A stretch of 64,000 nt of DNA, taken from the NCBI RefSeq assembly GCF_030445035.2, contig NC_080677.1:113825263-113889262 (forward strand). Reading direction: 5' to 3'. The number at the start of each line of letters is the position of its first letter. The first letter of the stretch is position 1. The notes below the pieces were generated by a model. That model searched no databases. It had not been told where the DNA came from and saw only the letters and a list, made by a program, of their open reading frames with translations. This stretch comes from Dasypus novemcinctus. Lineage: Eukaryota; Chordata; Mammalia; Cingulata; Dasypodidae. Below, piece by piece: positions 11,397-23,770 of this stretch. The position numbers and the translations under genes were made by a program.

Positions 11397-13229
11397 CAGA
11401 GAGGGCTTTCTTTTTTCCTCTTCTGGAGAGTCTCGGGACTTTCTCCGGGTTTCAGTCAGCACTGCTGGCCCTGGTGGCTAGAGGCAAGATTGTTAAAGCC
11501 AATCCACCTTTGAGCCCTCAGAGCCAGACTGGGTTTCGCTGCCTGGCAGATGTTCAGGGAAGACGGGAGCTCAGAGGATGAGCTCTTTCAGGTTTTGTTC
11601 TTTGACTTGGGACAAGAGAGAAGCTTATAGGGAGACATATTCAGGGACCACCGGCAACCCTTGATTAGGGTAGCCTTTTGTTTAGGAGGGCCTTGGGGAT
11701 TATACCTGATATCCACAGACCGGAGTCAGCGGGCACTCTGCCAGTCTGCTGACCCCAGCAATCTCTCCTGCATCTTTTATTGGCAGAGATTTTAAGAGGT
11801 TTTGCTTTAAAAATCCAAACTAAAAGCTTTTTAGGTGGCTGAGAAGCCAAAATGTGTTGATTTCTAACCAAAAGCAATTACATTTTATTCTGCTACTAGT
11901 GTTTAAGAATTGGACTTGGAAAGCTGCAAGGAAATAAGGTCGGAGGTGGAAATAAGGTCACCGGTTGGGTTAACGTTACTGAGCTGATATTTGCTAAGCC
12001 AGAAGGTACCTATCATGATCTGTTTCCCATACGATTTAACAACAAGGGAATGCATGCACCAGTGGGAGTGCTTTTAGAAATCAAGTTTAACATAGTACCT
12101 ACCTATTTCTTAAGAAATTTTATTTTCGTTTGTAAAGGGTTGCTGAGTATGACTAGAGAATTGAAAAAGATATAGGTTGGAAACGTGTTCTAGAAAGGAA
12201 GGAAACAGCTTTTCGTATCAGGAGAGTCAGACATATTTGGGCATCTTAAACAGTAGTACAAGGCTGCTAGCTGGTAGTAGCCTGGAATTCCTTTTAGAAA
12301 GGGCTGATTGTAAAGGGCAGGGGAATTTTAGTGCTGTGGCAATACATGGTCAAAAAAGTGGATGAGGACAGAGTGCTTGGTATCCACAAATCCCTTCTGT
12401 TTACAGAGCTATGCAGATGCATTTAGAAGTTAAAATAGTAAAGTTGTTCCAATGTGTTTGGCAACACCAGACATGTATGGCTAAAACTTAAGTGAAGACA
12501 AGATGCTATGTGGCAAGTAGGACGAATCTGATACTTAAAAAAATAAACCTGAATTTTAAAGGTTACCACCTCCAGATGCCTGATTCAATTTGATTTATTC
12601 CATGGACTGAGGTGGTTTTGCATTTTGGCTCATTAAATTTTTTCTCTTTGTGTTTAGAAAATTGGGGATGGTTTTCTTGAGAATGTTTCTGTCTCCTTCT
12701 AGAAGTGATATATGAGAATGGAATTCCCTGTGAATTTCTTTTCCTGAAACAGTTCTGAGTAAGTGTGAGAGAAAGTCTGCAGGCGAGAGCTGGAGTTTGA
12801 TTATTGTCCTTCCCTTGAAGAGATCAAGTTCCAAACGATTTTCAGTGTTTTTATGTCAATCAAAATATGTAGAACAATTTCTTTTTCAACTGTTTTCTAA
12901 ACCATGTGGGGAATGCAGTTTGGGAAGGAAATGTATAATCTTGGGATTTGAGGATAAATTCCATTTTGAAACCAACATCTCTGAATCCTTGAAAATTCCA
13001 ACGTTGCCACCACTACGCTCTCTCCCATCCTCCTCACGTGCTCCACAGCCCTAACAACCGAGAAAACACATTTTGCAAAATAATGCTCTAAATGTTCTAG
13101 TAAATGTAGTGATGGAGCAAGGGGGTTTGATATTTTAACTTATGCTGAATTTAGGCAGCTCTTTGTGCTACTTTTTCTCTTCTTGACTATTAGCTAGGAC
13201 GCATCTCTCCAAATCAGGAGGTAAACGAA
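11397..13229. other. Unclassified, probably unique sequence
   Basis: No repeat or gene recognised. Short open frames (62-85 codons) occur on both strands around 12.2-13.05 kb with no supporting signals. Confidence 0.4.
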
Positions 13230-13460
13230 GCACAATGAAACTGCACTGCAATAGCTTTCATTTTATTACAATTGTTTAATAAAGAGAAATATGTTGGCAA
13301 ACTTCTGGAATAAAAAGTCTCTAAAAAAGTTGAGCTTAGCACATGTAATCGAGCAATCTGTGAACAAAGTGTTGGGTGGTTCATTGCCATTGTTCAAAGC
13401 CAATAGAATGTGCAATTTAAATACTCATATCAAATGATTGCCTTAAATAAACACACAATT
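13230..13460. promoter_or_regulatory. Possible conserved non-coding element
   Basis: Non-repetitive AT-rich sequence with tightly packed factor-like words: GAACAAAG, CCATTGTTCAAAG (SOX/TCF-like), CCAATAG, and several ATTA/TAAT words. Such texture is common in conserved enhancers but also arises by chance in AT-rich DNA. Conservation cannot be judged from one genome. Confidence 0.15.
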
Positions 13461-14184
13461 CTTGTAATAAAGTTGAGGATAAGCAGGTTCAAACTATAGT
13501 TTAAAGGAATGAAATGAAATACACAAAAACATTTCCTGACAGGCTATTTATAATTCTAACAGCTCCAGGGACTAGCCTAAGAACCTCCTGCTCGAGGGCA
13601 GAGATATCTAGAGCAGACAGAATAGATTGATCCTGTGTTCAGCCAAGGAAAGGACCAGAGAATATTCAGGTTTCTTTTCAGTCTGCGCAGTCTCTATTTT
13701 GATGAATAAAATGCAATTAGATAGGCCTTTTCTTAAAAGCACATGAAGTTGTCTCCATTTGTCATTCTCATGGTAGCATGGTTACTAGTTAGTCATTCTT
13801 TAGCAAGACAAAAAAAAGGGACTTAGAGATGAGCATGAAAAGGGATTAGTTTTCCATCTGCTCAGAGTCTATCATATGTCTCAGAAATGTGGGGTAGGGG
13901 GTAGAGGGAAAATGCTGACAAAGTGGAACCTGGTATGCAAATAACATGGTAGGAGTAAGAAGGAGGTTAGAAAGATGCTGCCAAAGAATTTCCAGACTTT
14001 GAAAAAAAGATTTTCTGGGTAAATTCTCTCAGTGTCTGAAAATAGAACCATTAGCTCCTTACTGAAAGTCCTTCATCTGTCAAGTTAATCCAAGATTGCT
14101 ATTGGAGAGATGCCCATAGGTTCTGAGGAGCTGGGTAATTTAAAGAGATACTTTTAGCTCAGGCTTAACTCAGGAGCATCTCTA
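13461..14184. other. Unclassified sequence
   Basis: No repeat family or coding signal recognised in this stretch. Confidence 0.4.
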
Positions 14185-14335
14185 TGAGACCTTAGTTCCA
14201 GTACTGGTTCCTCTACTTAAATAATCCACACCTCTGGTGAGGCCCTCAGCTCTTTGACCTGTTCTGCAGAATGGGTGTTCTAATGCTTCTCCTAACTCCC
14301 ATAGTGGTTAAGATGCCCGAATTAGATAAGGCAGT
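14185..14335 (+). repeat. MIR-like fragment
   Basis: GACCTTAGTTCCAGTACTGG, CTCTTTGACCTGTTCTGCAG and AATGGGTGTTCTAATGC fall in the order of the MIR core (CAAATCCCAGCTCTGCC, then GTAAAATGGGGATAATA). Diverged, so a moderate call. Confidence 0.4.
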
Positions 14336-15766
14336 TTCCCCCTTTTCCTTGCAGGCTGGATATCCTGAACTGCCTCCAATTTGAGTCCACTATACATTAT
14401 GGCTGATATCATCCACTTCTTACCTAGAATCCCTAATTATCTGCTCCTTTCTTGAGTGGTGCCATCTGGTTCCTAGTTCTGGAACTCTGAGTCCAACATC
14501 CACTTAATAACGGCCTATGTCAAAGCTGTCTAAATTTTAGCGTCGGTGATGCAAGACCAAGAAGACAGCTATCAAGAGGCAGAATAACATGGGCTGCCAG
14601 TCGTACAAGGCAAGATCCAGGAACCAGGAAATCTGAAGATGCAGTTGAGAAGACCAATGACACGGTGCTAACAACAGAAAGGCCCTAGTAAATGAGGCTG
14701 CTTCTCTGCCTCCAGCCAAAAGCATGGAACTAATCCCAGCATGTCAAGCCTGGGCCTTGTAGAGAGGGTGAGGTAATTAGGAATACCTGGCTGTGGTCCC
14801 TGTTGGTTTTGAAATCAGACTGCTCCAGATTTTGCCTCTTATCTGTTTGCCTCAGTCTTTAAGAGTATCCCATGCTGACTGGTAAATGACCCCTCGTGGT
14901 ATCCCTAACTTCCCTCCCCAGGATCCTCTACCTTAACCAGCTCCCCTAACTTCTCCATCCCCAAGCCAAATATGGGACCTTCCTGATCCAGCATTGACAA
15001 CTTGCAGCGGCCCAGGATGAGGTCCAGGAGACACAGACATGTCAAAGCAGATGTGTTCTAGACAGGAGAAAATCTCTTCAGTTTTTTTAGGCAGCAGGTG
15101 AAAAGTTAGCACAGACAGAGAGGAAGATGTTAGAGTACTCTCTGTGGTAAGGAAACAGTCTGCTTCCCATCCCCAAACTCAGGGTAGGCTGGAGATGGAT
15201 GAGTGTTTTGGGACTAGGGCAGAAAAGGTAGGATGCCTGTGGGCTGTAGGAGGAGGTGATGAGGTGGATATCCCTGTTTATTGTTCTGCCTTGTGTTGTT
15301 GTTCTTTTTGTTGTTGTTACTGATGCCTTGAGAATGTGATAAAAACTGTGAACCTTTATGGTCCTTTGTGAACTCACCCATTGTGATTGTTGGGAGAGGG
15401 TCTTGAGCTGGGGGAGGAAGGGCTGGGAAGTGGGGTAAGCTCTTGATTCCCATGGAAGTCAAAGATGGATGGGATCAGAACCTGAGTGGAAGTGCCCTTG
15501 CTTGTTTCCCAGATTCTCCAGAAGGAGGAAAGGATGGGTGCAAATATACAAATATTTGGGAGAAGATTACTTCGTGTGATCTCCATTTGAAAGAAGAGAT
15601 CATCCCTAAATAAGTTTTTCTATGGGAAACATTGTAGATGCTAGAGAAATTCTGGAATGGCTGTTGTTCAGTGTGTGCTAAGAGAGCTTGAAGAGATTAA
15701 CAAAAGAATTGCTAAACAGCCATGAGGGCATAGTTGAAGAAAAAAAATCACACATATACATATATT
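14336..15766. other. Unclassified sequence
   Basis: No clear repeat. A possible weak MIR scrap lies near 14,800-14,870 (AAATCAGACTGCTCCAG). Minus-strand frames of 60-96 codons at 15.1-15.6 kb are proline/serine-rich chance frames. Confidence 0.35.
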
Positions 15767-15794
15767 TGTGTGTGTGTGTGTATGTGTGTGTATG
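15767..15794. repeat. (TG)n microsatellite
   Basis: Interrupted TG dinucleotide run of about 28 bases, followed by TATGGATGGATATC. Likely length-variable. Confidence 0.9.
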
Positions 15795-17336
15795 GATGGA
15801 TATCTTAAGTGAATTGGGTGTTTTAGTAAGCACTCACTTTGATATCTGGCTTTTTAAAAAATATATATTAGATAATTTGAAGATAAATTGCTTTTTCATC
15901 AATTCCTGAGGCTTCTGGCATTGTTTTGTGAATATGCAGTGAAAGCATTTGACGGTAAGGAAACCATCTCACTCAGAGAGGAACATATTAGTGGGAATAT
16001 ATTCATAGATCCTTTTACACCTACATGTAACATTCCCTTTTGCTTGTCTTAAGACACATTGGGGGGAACTGGAAAGACTTCACCTGTGTGCTGAAGATGG
16101 GCAGGCCCAGGGCAAAGTGCCCAAAGGGTCCAAGGGCTACTACTAGACATCAAGGATATTTCACTAGGGTCAGGAGGGTCAATCTAAGGCAGAATGGATA
16201 TAAAATATAAAAGTGGGCTAAGTTATGAATTTCAGTCAGGTAAATAAAAGAGAAACAGCAAAAATCAGAAGTCAGAGGGTTAGAAACCAAGAGCTCAACA
16301 AGGCAGTGTAGGCACAGGTGAGGGGTAGTAATGAGAGCCCTTGGCAAAGTGCTCACACTAAATAGACCCTTATTTTAATAAACTTAAGAAGCTCAAGTAA
16401 AGGGACAGAAATTGTAAGATGGAATCACTTGGAAATCCAAGAACAGAAGCTAAAAATAGGACCCACAAAGATGGATCAAACGACCTCAGCTGAACTCTGT
16501 GGATCTCTAGCCATTGAGCTTCATTAATGTAACTAAGTTGCAGCCCATGTGTCTGCTTCTTTCTGTTGTTCTATGAACTGGAAAATTCTGTGCATTCAGG
16601 TCGAATTCTGAAAGAGGATATCTAATTGGTTTAGCTAATAGCTATTTTCCTTGGCAAATCCCTTAACAGCCAAATGACATGTCTATGGACGAATTACCAG
16701 TAGATCTGGCAGTCACCCTAATCAAGTCAATGGTCATCCTGTGCCAAGAAAAGCCCAGTGGGCAATTTTAGTTTAGAAGGGCAAGTTGGGCATGTACAGT
16801 AAATTAGCTAAAATGTTCAACAGCTCTCAATAGATGTCAAATGAAATTTTATGTGAATAAATTTTTAGAGAAGCAAATACTCAGTGTCAGTACTTGATGA
16901 CCACCTTGGTATGGCCCAGTGAGCCAATCTTGAAGGAGATTAACCTGTAAGTTGTACCACTGATAACCAGAAAGATAATCATCCATTTCAGAAAATTTCT
17001 AAAGAAAAACACGAGCATTTTTGATGACAAGAAATTTCTTTTGAGCCAAAGCTAATGTGATCTTTAGAACTCAATAAATAATGACACCAATTTTAACAAA
17101 TAAAAACTAATACATCTCAATGCAAATTACAGTACTTAATGATCTTAATGTATAAATGCCAATATATTCATAATTGGTGAAAGTTTCAGATCTAGGCAGT
17201 GCATGCAATGCAATTTTTCATTCACTGAACACCTCTCATGTGGATTGTCAAGGAGAGTAAAAGGCCTATGCATTTTGGGCAGTTTAAATCACATTTGGGG
17301 CCCTGTGCTCTTTTCTGGCCTTTTCTTCAGAGAGGC
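15795..17336. other. Unclassified, probably unique sequence
   Basis: No recognised repeat or gene. Composition is even, and no long A tails or TSD pairs were noticed. Confidence 0.35.
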
Positions 17337-17797
17337 TGTATTAGTCAGGGTTCTCTAGGAAAACAGAATAACAAGAGATATCTGTCAATAGTATGCAGTT
17401 CCATAAAAGTCTCTCACGCAGCCGTGGGGATGCACAAGTTCAGGTTCTGCAGGCAGGTTGCAACCAGGGGCTGCAATGAAAGTCAATGAAGGTTCTTGAT
17501 GAGTTCTGGGAGATGTCGGCTGTCCATAGATGAGCTGGGAAATTCTCTCTCAATGCTGGAGCCACTTCTTCCCCTTTTAAGGGGTTCAACTGATAGGGTT
17601 AAGCGTCACTCACTGCTGCTGGCAATGTCCCTGACTGATGTAGTTATAACCAGCTATCTATGATTTACCACTGCAGTAAAGTCAATGGTGACTAATGCCT
17701 TTAAATGCCCTTGTATTACAGTAAGCCCAGTGCTTGCTTAACGAAACAACTGGGCACAATTACCTGGCTGAGTTGACGCACTAGCCTAACCATCACA
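17337..17797. mobile_element. Solo LTR with 5 bp TSD (461 bp)
   Basis: The element begins TGTATTAGTCAGGGTTCTC and ends AACCATCACA, giving the TG...CA ends of an LTR. It is flanked on both sides by GAGGC (17,332-17,336 and 17,798-17,802). A perfect 5 bp duplication fits an endogenous retrovirus-like (ERVL/MaLR type) solo LTR formed by recombination of a provirus. There is no internal coding region. The start matches my memory of a LTR common in Xenarthra. Transcriptional direction is not certain. Confidence 0.75.
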
Positions 17798-18654
17798 GAG
17801 GCATTGACAAACATGCATCTAGAGGTGGACGTCAAAGCTTTGAGGGGCTTAGGAGAGCAGAACATATGAGTAACAGATAAGGGATCTGGAGCTGTTTATC
17901 CCGGAGGAAAGAAAGTATAGGGGGCACACACATGTCATCAAATATTTGGAGTACTTTTATGTGGAGACAGGAGAAAGCATTTTGCATTTCTCAAGAGAGT
18001 ACAACCCAAAACATAGATTCATAGAATGTTTAAAATGGACAGGACTTTAAGAGAACATCTAGCCCAGGAGGGCAAATAAAGTTTTATTTTGTATGCCAGC
18101 TCCAGCTAGTTGGTAGTGACCTTCTGGAACACTGTGCTGAGAAGGTTTATGAGGCTGAGACCAAGCTCACTGGGGAAAGGTGCTGTAAATGACAGTGAAA
18201 AAAAAGGGCATGCCTACTCAAGTACCAAGTCATTTATGTAGTCTGTAGGTTCCTAACCTCTGGGCCTGGGATCCCCAGGAGGCCACAGAGTTACCGTAAG
18301 CAGTAAATGAATCTATATAAGCAGCAAGTGTTTTTAGCAAACAGTAAATAATAAATCTTTCAAATGTGTGCTACATTTTCTTCATCATATTGATGCATTA
18401 TGATGTTATAATGTTAATTTATTTAAAAGAGTTAACGAATTCATAGTAGCTTTTGGCATTGAATTTTCTCAATCAGCAGCCCTAAAACTTATAATTATAT
18501 TGTGTTTGGGAGAGTTGGGACAAGAAATTTGCTATCTGAAGAAGAAATTCTCAGAAAAAGAGCCAATGATCTATTTTTACTTTTCAGATGAGAAAATAAA
18601 GACTAGCACCCTAAGTGATATTATATATATCTGTTTGTATGTTTATTTGATTAG
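17798..18654. other. Unclassified with possible old repeat scraps
   Basis: ATTCATAGAATGTTTAAAATGG near 18,017 and CTAACCTCTGGGCCTGGGATCC near 18,255 have the feel of ancient mammalian DNA-transposon or SINE remnants, but neither can be assigned. No coding signal. Confidence 0.3.
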
Positions 18655-18770
18655 TGTCTGCCTATCTTAGTGGCCAGTAAGATTCAGAAAGGAACTTTTC
18701 ATGAATATACACCCAATGCCTGATAAGTAGCAGAAGCTCGATAAATATTTGTTGAGTGAAAGAACAAACT
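18655..18770 (+). repeat. L2/MIR 3' end fragment
   Basis: Contains AATGCCTGATAAGTAGCAG followed by CTCGATAAATATTTGTTGAG and TGAAAGAAC, matching the shared L2/MIR terminal sequence. Confidence 0.65.
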
Positions 18771-18974
18771 GAGTGACATGACCAAGGACACCCAGTTGAT
18801 TGGTTGCAAGTGTTGTTCCAGAACACATGGCTGTTCCTCTTTTCAGTATACCAGATTTCTTCTTTTGATAGCAAGGAAGAACTTCCCATTTTAACTGTGC
18901 ACATATTTGAATTATACGATGCAGTCCATTTTTCCTATTTACCGCAGGACCTTTACCAGTGTCTTAATCAGATC

Positions 18975-19085
18975 AACTGTAGATCTTTTTGAAAATACAT
19001 ATCCCTGAAATCCCATCCCCTGAAGACTCTGATTCAGTAGATCTAGAATCTGCAGTGTGTAAAAGCCCCCCCCCCCCGCCTCCCA
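18975..19085 (+). repeat. MER5-like hAT remnant with C run
   Basis: AATACATATCCCTGAAATCCC, GAAGACTCTGATTCAGTAG and ATCTAGAATCTGCA match the middle of MER5-type hAT elements (ATTCTGATTCAGTAGGTCT...). A run of 12 C residues at 19,066-19,077 lies at the right edge. Termini are missing. Confidence 0.5.
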
Positions 19086-20119
19086 CCGCAAAGCGCAGGT
19101 TCAGGAAACAGAACTGGCTTGCTTCTGCACACCTGGGCTTAAAAGAATTCACAGTAGACATATGGAATCACTTATTCTTAGAAGCTTATTTGTCTATTTT
19201 TGAATAATTTCTATCTGATATTATATTCCAAATAGCCAGTTTTGCTAAAGAATCTCTCCAGGAGATCTAGAATACTTATCTGAAAATTTCTCCAGCTCCA
19301 ATACTCTTTTGGTTTAGGAACAAAGCAACAAACCCTGAAAGGTCAAACTTTCTAATGTGATTTCCAGTGTTTGCTTTTGTAAAGCTTTGAAAATGTGGCA
19401 AGAATAAAAGTGCTCGTGGTATTTCTACTTCCTATTCCAGCCACCATTACTAAGTGAAATTTAGGCTTAGGGGGAGGTGTGAATCTAGGAAAAATTTCTT
19501 TTTAAGCATTTCTGTCCTTAGGATGTTTTGAAGATCTGTAACTTACCAGGAAAAACAGAAGATGTTATATTAACTAAACAGCACAAACAGAAGCGGCTTT
19601 TCTCTGTTCTCCGCTTGGTGGCAAGGAATGTGCGACGCCTGAGCGGGAAGAGGGGGGATGCTCACTCCACTTTCACACACATCTTCTCTGAGGGTGGGTC
19701 CAACAGATCTGCTGGCTTGGATGCTTCCCTGGGTGGCTTTTTCTGAAGTATGTGGGCCCTAAGAGACAAAAGGCTCTGAGAAAAGTCATTTTGCTTTGCA
19801 TAAGGACAGAAATTTCATGCCTGGGGTTTTTCTTCACTCAACAGTCAGGAGTACGTCCTCTGTACCGCACGGAAAAATCTACCACATTCAGTGTATCACG
19901 TACATAAATTATATTTGCTAAGGCTTGTAGAGCTGAAAGTTTCCATGCATGAGTGACCTGGTCCAATAAGAATGCCAGAATTGGTCCTAACTTTGTACTG
20001 ATGCTGTTTGGTTTACAGGGTGGGTGCTTCCTTCGTGCACAAAGGGCAGCTAAAAAGGAAGTAGATTGGGCTTCTCATCTGCATAATGACACCAAAAGCT
20101 GATTGTTAAATATTCAAGA
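19086..20119. other. Unclassified sequence
   Basis: No repeat assigned. A 72-codon plus-strand frame at 19,528-19,746 (MKICNLPGKTED start, Arg-rich middle) is the only one with protein-like composition, but nothing identifies it. Confidence 0.35.
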
Positions 20120-20425
20120 ACGTTGCGAGCCAGTTGTTAAACACAGCCAGTATTAAAACTTACGTACTCCAGGGTCATCATTTCCTAATTATTTTACTAT
20201 GTCTTACTATTATCTATGCATTTGGTGTTATTTATGGGAGAAATACTATATAATGGTGTGCTACTGAGCATTTCTTTTCAGTTTCACATTCAGTGTTGGC
20301 GTGTTGTGAGCTTGAATATGGCCATGATGTATTTTCACTGCGGAAACCAGCAAATGCTACAAATCAGGCTTCCCCCCTCCTCCCACCCAGAGCTTGTTGT
20401 TAAATGCATACTAGCACACCATTGA
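20120..20425 (+). mobile_element. Dispersed repeat, copy 1 of 2 (hAT-like)
   Basis: Shares ordered blocks with 44,840-45,190: GTTGTTAAACACA at the left, TTCCTAATTATTTT, GAAATACTATATA, and TTACTAGCACACCA-type text at the right. The right end read backwards (CAATGGTGTGCTAG) looks like a hAT terminal repeat. Both copies are in the same direction and diverged by many changes. The family name is not recalled. Confidence 0.55.
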
Positions 20426-20544
20426 CCTTTAAGGTATGGAGTAGGTAAAATTAGCCTCTACAAAGGAGAGCCAATCAATCACCTTTTTTGTTACTTGCAT
20501 GTTTGTAATGTATGCATATGATTGAATATTTCTTTGATTACTCA

Positions 20545-20700
20545 TTTATTATTTTTTGCCTTAGTGGAACATACATTTAATGAAAGCAAGGACTTTGTCT
20601 GCTTTTTTCAGACAAAAAACTGGTTGTGACTTGAGCCTAAAAAGTGGCTTGCCCCACACATAATTGGCACTTAATAAAGAATCGTTAAATGACTAAAGGA
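20545..20700 (+). repeat. L2 3' end fragment
   Basis: AAGCAAGGACTTTGTCTGC, CCACACATAATTGGCAC and TTAATAAAGAATCGTTAAATGA follow the order of the L2 3' end (GGGCAGGGACTTTGTCTG... then the terminal AATAAATATTTGTTGAA-type block). Confidence 0.6.
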
Positions 20701-20799
20701 ATAAATGTCCATAATTTTTTCTTGATAATAAAGCTGAAGTTAAAGTTCATGTTTGAGTCCACTGATTCTTCTCTAATTGTTTCATTACTGAATACTTAG

Positions 20800-20995
20800 A
20801 ATGATGCCCGGCACATGCTATTTGCTATGTAGATATTTATTAAATAGAAATAAAATAAAGAATCCTCACAACAGCCAGTTCTACAGATGAGAAAACTGAG
20901 TTACAATTAGGTTAAGTAACATGTCTAAGGTCACATAACTAGTAATTGTCTGAGCCAGGAATCCAACGGTTAGCGTTTGCTTGTGTAACCACCGT
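20800..20995 (-). repeat. MIR SINE
   Basis: A well-kept MIR in reverse: GATGCCCGGCACATGC, AATCCTCACAACAGCC, CAGATGAGAAAACTGAG, GGTTAAGTAACATGTC, AAGGTCACATAACTAG, and a degenerate tRNA-like end. MIR is a tRNA-derived SINE inactive since early mammals. Confidence 0.85.
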
Positions 20996-21079
20996 GCCAC
21001 ATTATCTATTGCTAATTTCTTCAAAAGATGGAGAATTCTGGTTTGTGTGTGGCTCCTGACATGTGATGTATTTGAGAAG

Positions 21080-21250
21080 AAGCTTTGGAGTCAGGAAAAT
21101 TTGAGTTTGAATCTCGACTTTACCTTTTTCCAACCCGTTTCTTCACTTATAAAAGGGGAATAATTACTCCTCCATTTTGTAGTTGTTGTGAGGATTAGGA
21201 AATAATATTTTGAAACTGTTTCACACGTAGTAGGTGCTGAATGAGCAGTC
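21080..21250 (+). repeat. MIR SINE
   Basis: Forward MIR: TTTGGAGTCAGGAAAATTTG, GTTTGAATCTCGACTTTACC, ATAAAAGGGGAATAATTAC, TTGTTGTGAGGATTAGG, and AGTAGGTGCTGAATGA at the 3' end. Confidence 0.8.
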
Positions 21251-21869
21251 ACCAGCTGTCAACCATGCCTTCCCATGGAGGCTGTCTACAAGTGCAGGGC
21301 TACTTTTACTCCCCATGCCTTAGCTGCATATGCGCCCATGCTGCCTATTCCAAGGCCATCAGGTAAATGGAGTAAAAAGAGCAGACTTCTTTCGTGTTTA
21401 GGTTCTCCAGAGGCAAGGACTAGGACCAGCGTATGCAAATTAAAGGAAATCTAATTTGTACAAGTTTCAGGTCAGCGTAACTGCTTTCTAAGAAGACCTG
21501 TCTTCTCAGAGGCAAGGCCTCCCTGCCTTGAATCTGTTGGATTGGTCTAGAGGGAGTCTTGCAACCTGAGAACCAGACAAGCTCCACCATTCCTTTCGAC
21601 CACAAGTTTTACTCCTTTACTCTCATCACTGGATCTGGGCTGTTTTTAATAGTGGAAATAATCTTTGTTTAGGATGGCTAAAAAGAGGGAGACAGAGAGG
21701 GAAAGGTACAAAGAGAGAAAGAGGGAGAAATTTATCTGGAGAACAAGTACTGAATTTAGGAGGAAGAATAAGTAGAAATGTACTGATAGTTATCCTGAGC
21801 GCTTTAGGTTCCGGATGGTTGAGAAGGAAGGCTAGCTCATTCAGCTACCCTTGCTGACATACTGATATG
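21251..21869. other. Unclassified; purine-rich at 21,675-21,732
   Basis: No repeat family recognised. A GA-rich stretch (GAGGGAGACAGAGAGGG and similar) of about 60 bases is the only feature. Confidence 0.45.
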
Positions 21870-22020
21870 ACAGACACTGTCTTAGTTGAGCATTACTACC
21901 TCACAACAGTAACGTAAATTCAATGACTGGCCCAAAGTCAGAGAGCTGGTAAATGGCAGAGCTGGAGTCAAACTATGCTTTCTGATTCCAAGCTCTTTCC
22001 ATTTCTCTACAGCTGCCTGC
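21870..22020 (-). repeat. MIR SINE
   Basis: Reverse MIR: CATTACTACCTCACAACAG, GGCCCAAAGTCAGAGAGC, TGGTAAATGGCAGAGCTGG and AGTCAAACTATGC. Confidence 0.75.
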
Positions 22021-23638
22021 TCTGTGTCTTCCCTCAGGAAGGGGATGAAACCAGAGGAGGAGGTTTCCATAACCAATAATTATAATTTGTCAGAGAGCCA
22101 TATTGCAGTTCAAATAGACAAGCACATTGTCCTTCTCTGCCATATAAGGAAACAGGGCTAAATACCATTTGTTTTGCTACTGACAAGAGAGATTATTCCA
22201 GTTAGAGTTAGACAGGATGAGAATCTAGGCCTATCATAGTTTTAAAAAAAGAAGCCTGCCAAAGTGCTTTTATGTTTTCCTTTCCTGGTAGCAGAGATAT
22301 TTTAACGAGCTGTTTACACCCCTTTCCCTGACTCAAGGGGAGATTTTCTGGAATTGGGTACCCCTTGTCCAAATAGTTCAGGCAGCTTCAGTGTTTGATT
22401 ATGTAAAATGCAGGTATTCAAAAGGCCAAGACAGAGCTGATTCTGTGAGGATCAGGTGGGAAGCAGAGGACTAGCCCTCTGCAATGATTGGCTTGCCTTG
22501 CCAGCCACTCCCAGAAATAGTGTTTATTAATAAGACACCACATTTAAATTTGGCCTTTCTGCCCAAAGCATTCATGTGATCATGCTTTGGCCGAGAATCA
22601 GTCATTGTGAGGACTTCAGAACGTGAGCCCGGAAGCCCACTTATTGGAGGGAGCACCTGAGGCATAAGCAATTGAAATTATATACTCTGGATCAGCCAGT
22701 CCAATCTTACCATAGGGAGTGCCTGTTCTTCTCGATAACGCAGAGGAAGTATTACTTAACCCTTCCCCCCGAAATGAAACAACTGTGAACAATCTGCTCA
22801 ACTTCTAATTCCCATCTTTGACCAGACTGCCTTTACCCCAGTTCAGAATCTGCACATTTTCAGCAGCTCTTAAGTGCCGGAGCCTTCTTGCTGGGGTATT
22901 CCATCAACCTTCTGGGTGGGGAGATGCTTGGCTAAAAACCATTTGGCCTTTTGAACTTGCCCTTGACATTTGCTTTCTGCCTTGGGCAACATGAAATTCT
23001 GATCCAGTTAAAAGTCAAAAGAGGTCCCTGAAATGACGCACTCAAGCGCAGCTTCAAATAATGTGGCCAATTTGTGGAAGCCTGTGAAAGCACAGTGGTA
23101 GACAATCTGCTATGTGGCCTTCACAAGTCGGGGAGGGCGCTTGCCTTAAGCCGTCTTCAAGTGGGAGTGAGAGAGCAACAAAACTGACCTGAGGTGCTTT
23201 GGGACTGCCAGGGAGGCGGTAACTGATAGGACTTTGTGCATGCATGCGCAGGGCAGAGAGGACAGGTGGACGTTTTCAGTCATTTTTATACATACTGATC
23301 ACAACCACTGATCCGGGAATACAGGAGAAAATATTAGAAGACAACACATATTTGTATTCTGAGTCATTTGTCTTTTTCTCTTTATTCTCCCCTACATCTT
23401 CATCCATCCTTAAATTTGTGTATGCTTTTCCTCTCAATGGCCCTTGTAATCCTATCTTTATATGTGTTTGTCCTATATGGTTAAAAAGTGCCCACATATT
23501 ATAAATTGTCTCCATTCCCCCCCAGAGGGTTTAGCCATCATTTTCCTTTAAACTGTCCTAAAAATGCCTTTTCATATCCATCCCCCCTTTGAGTACTGCG
23601 GATACTCTTTCTGTCTTATGCCAGAGATGGTCTATAGA
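22021..23638. other. Unclassified, probably unique sequence
   Basis: No repeat recognised. Minus-strand frames of 60-66 codons overlap at 22.47-22.80 kb in different phases. They read as protein-like in composition but match no family I know and lack clear splice sites. Confidence 0.35.
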
Positions 23639-23770
23639 TAGGGTGACAATATCATTTATTGTCCAAATCAGGGCACTTTTGAGAATGAAAGGAAACACTA
23701 TTAGTAATTTTGCTGAGATAATAGTGTTAAACAGGGACTGTCCCAGGCAAACTGATATCTAGTTATCCTA
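23639..23770. mobile_element. Small hAT-type non-autonomous transposon
   Basis: 132 bp element starting TAGGGTGACAATATC and ending GATATCTAGTTATCCTA, which read backwards is TAGGATAACTAGATATC: imperfect terminal inverted repeats. The flanks TCTATAGA and TCCATAGT match at 6 of 8 bases, consistent with the 8 bp duplication of hAT elements. Internal CAGGGACTGTCCCAGG is a short palindrome. Non-coding. Confidence 0.6.
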
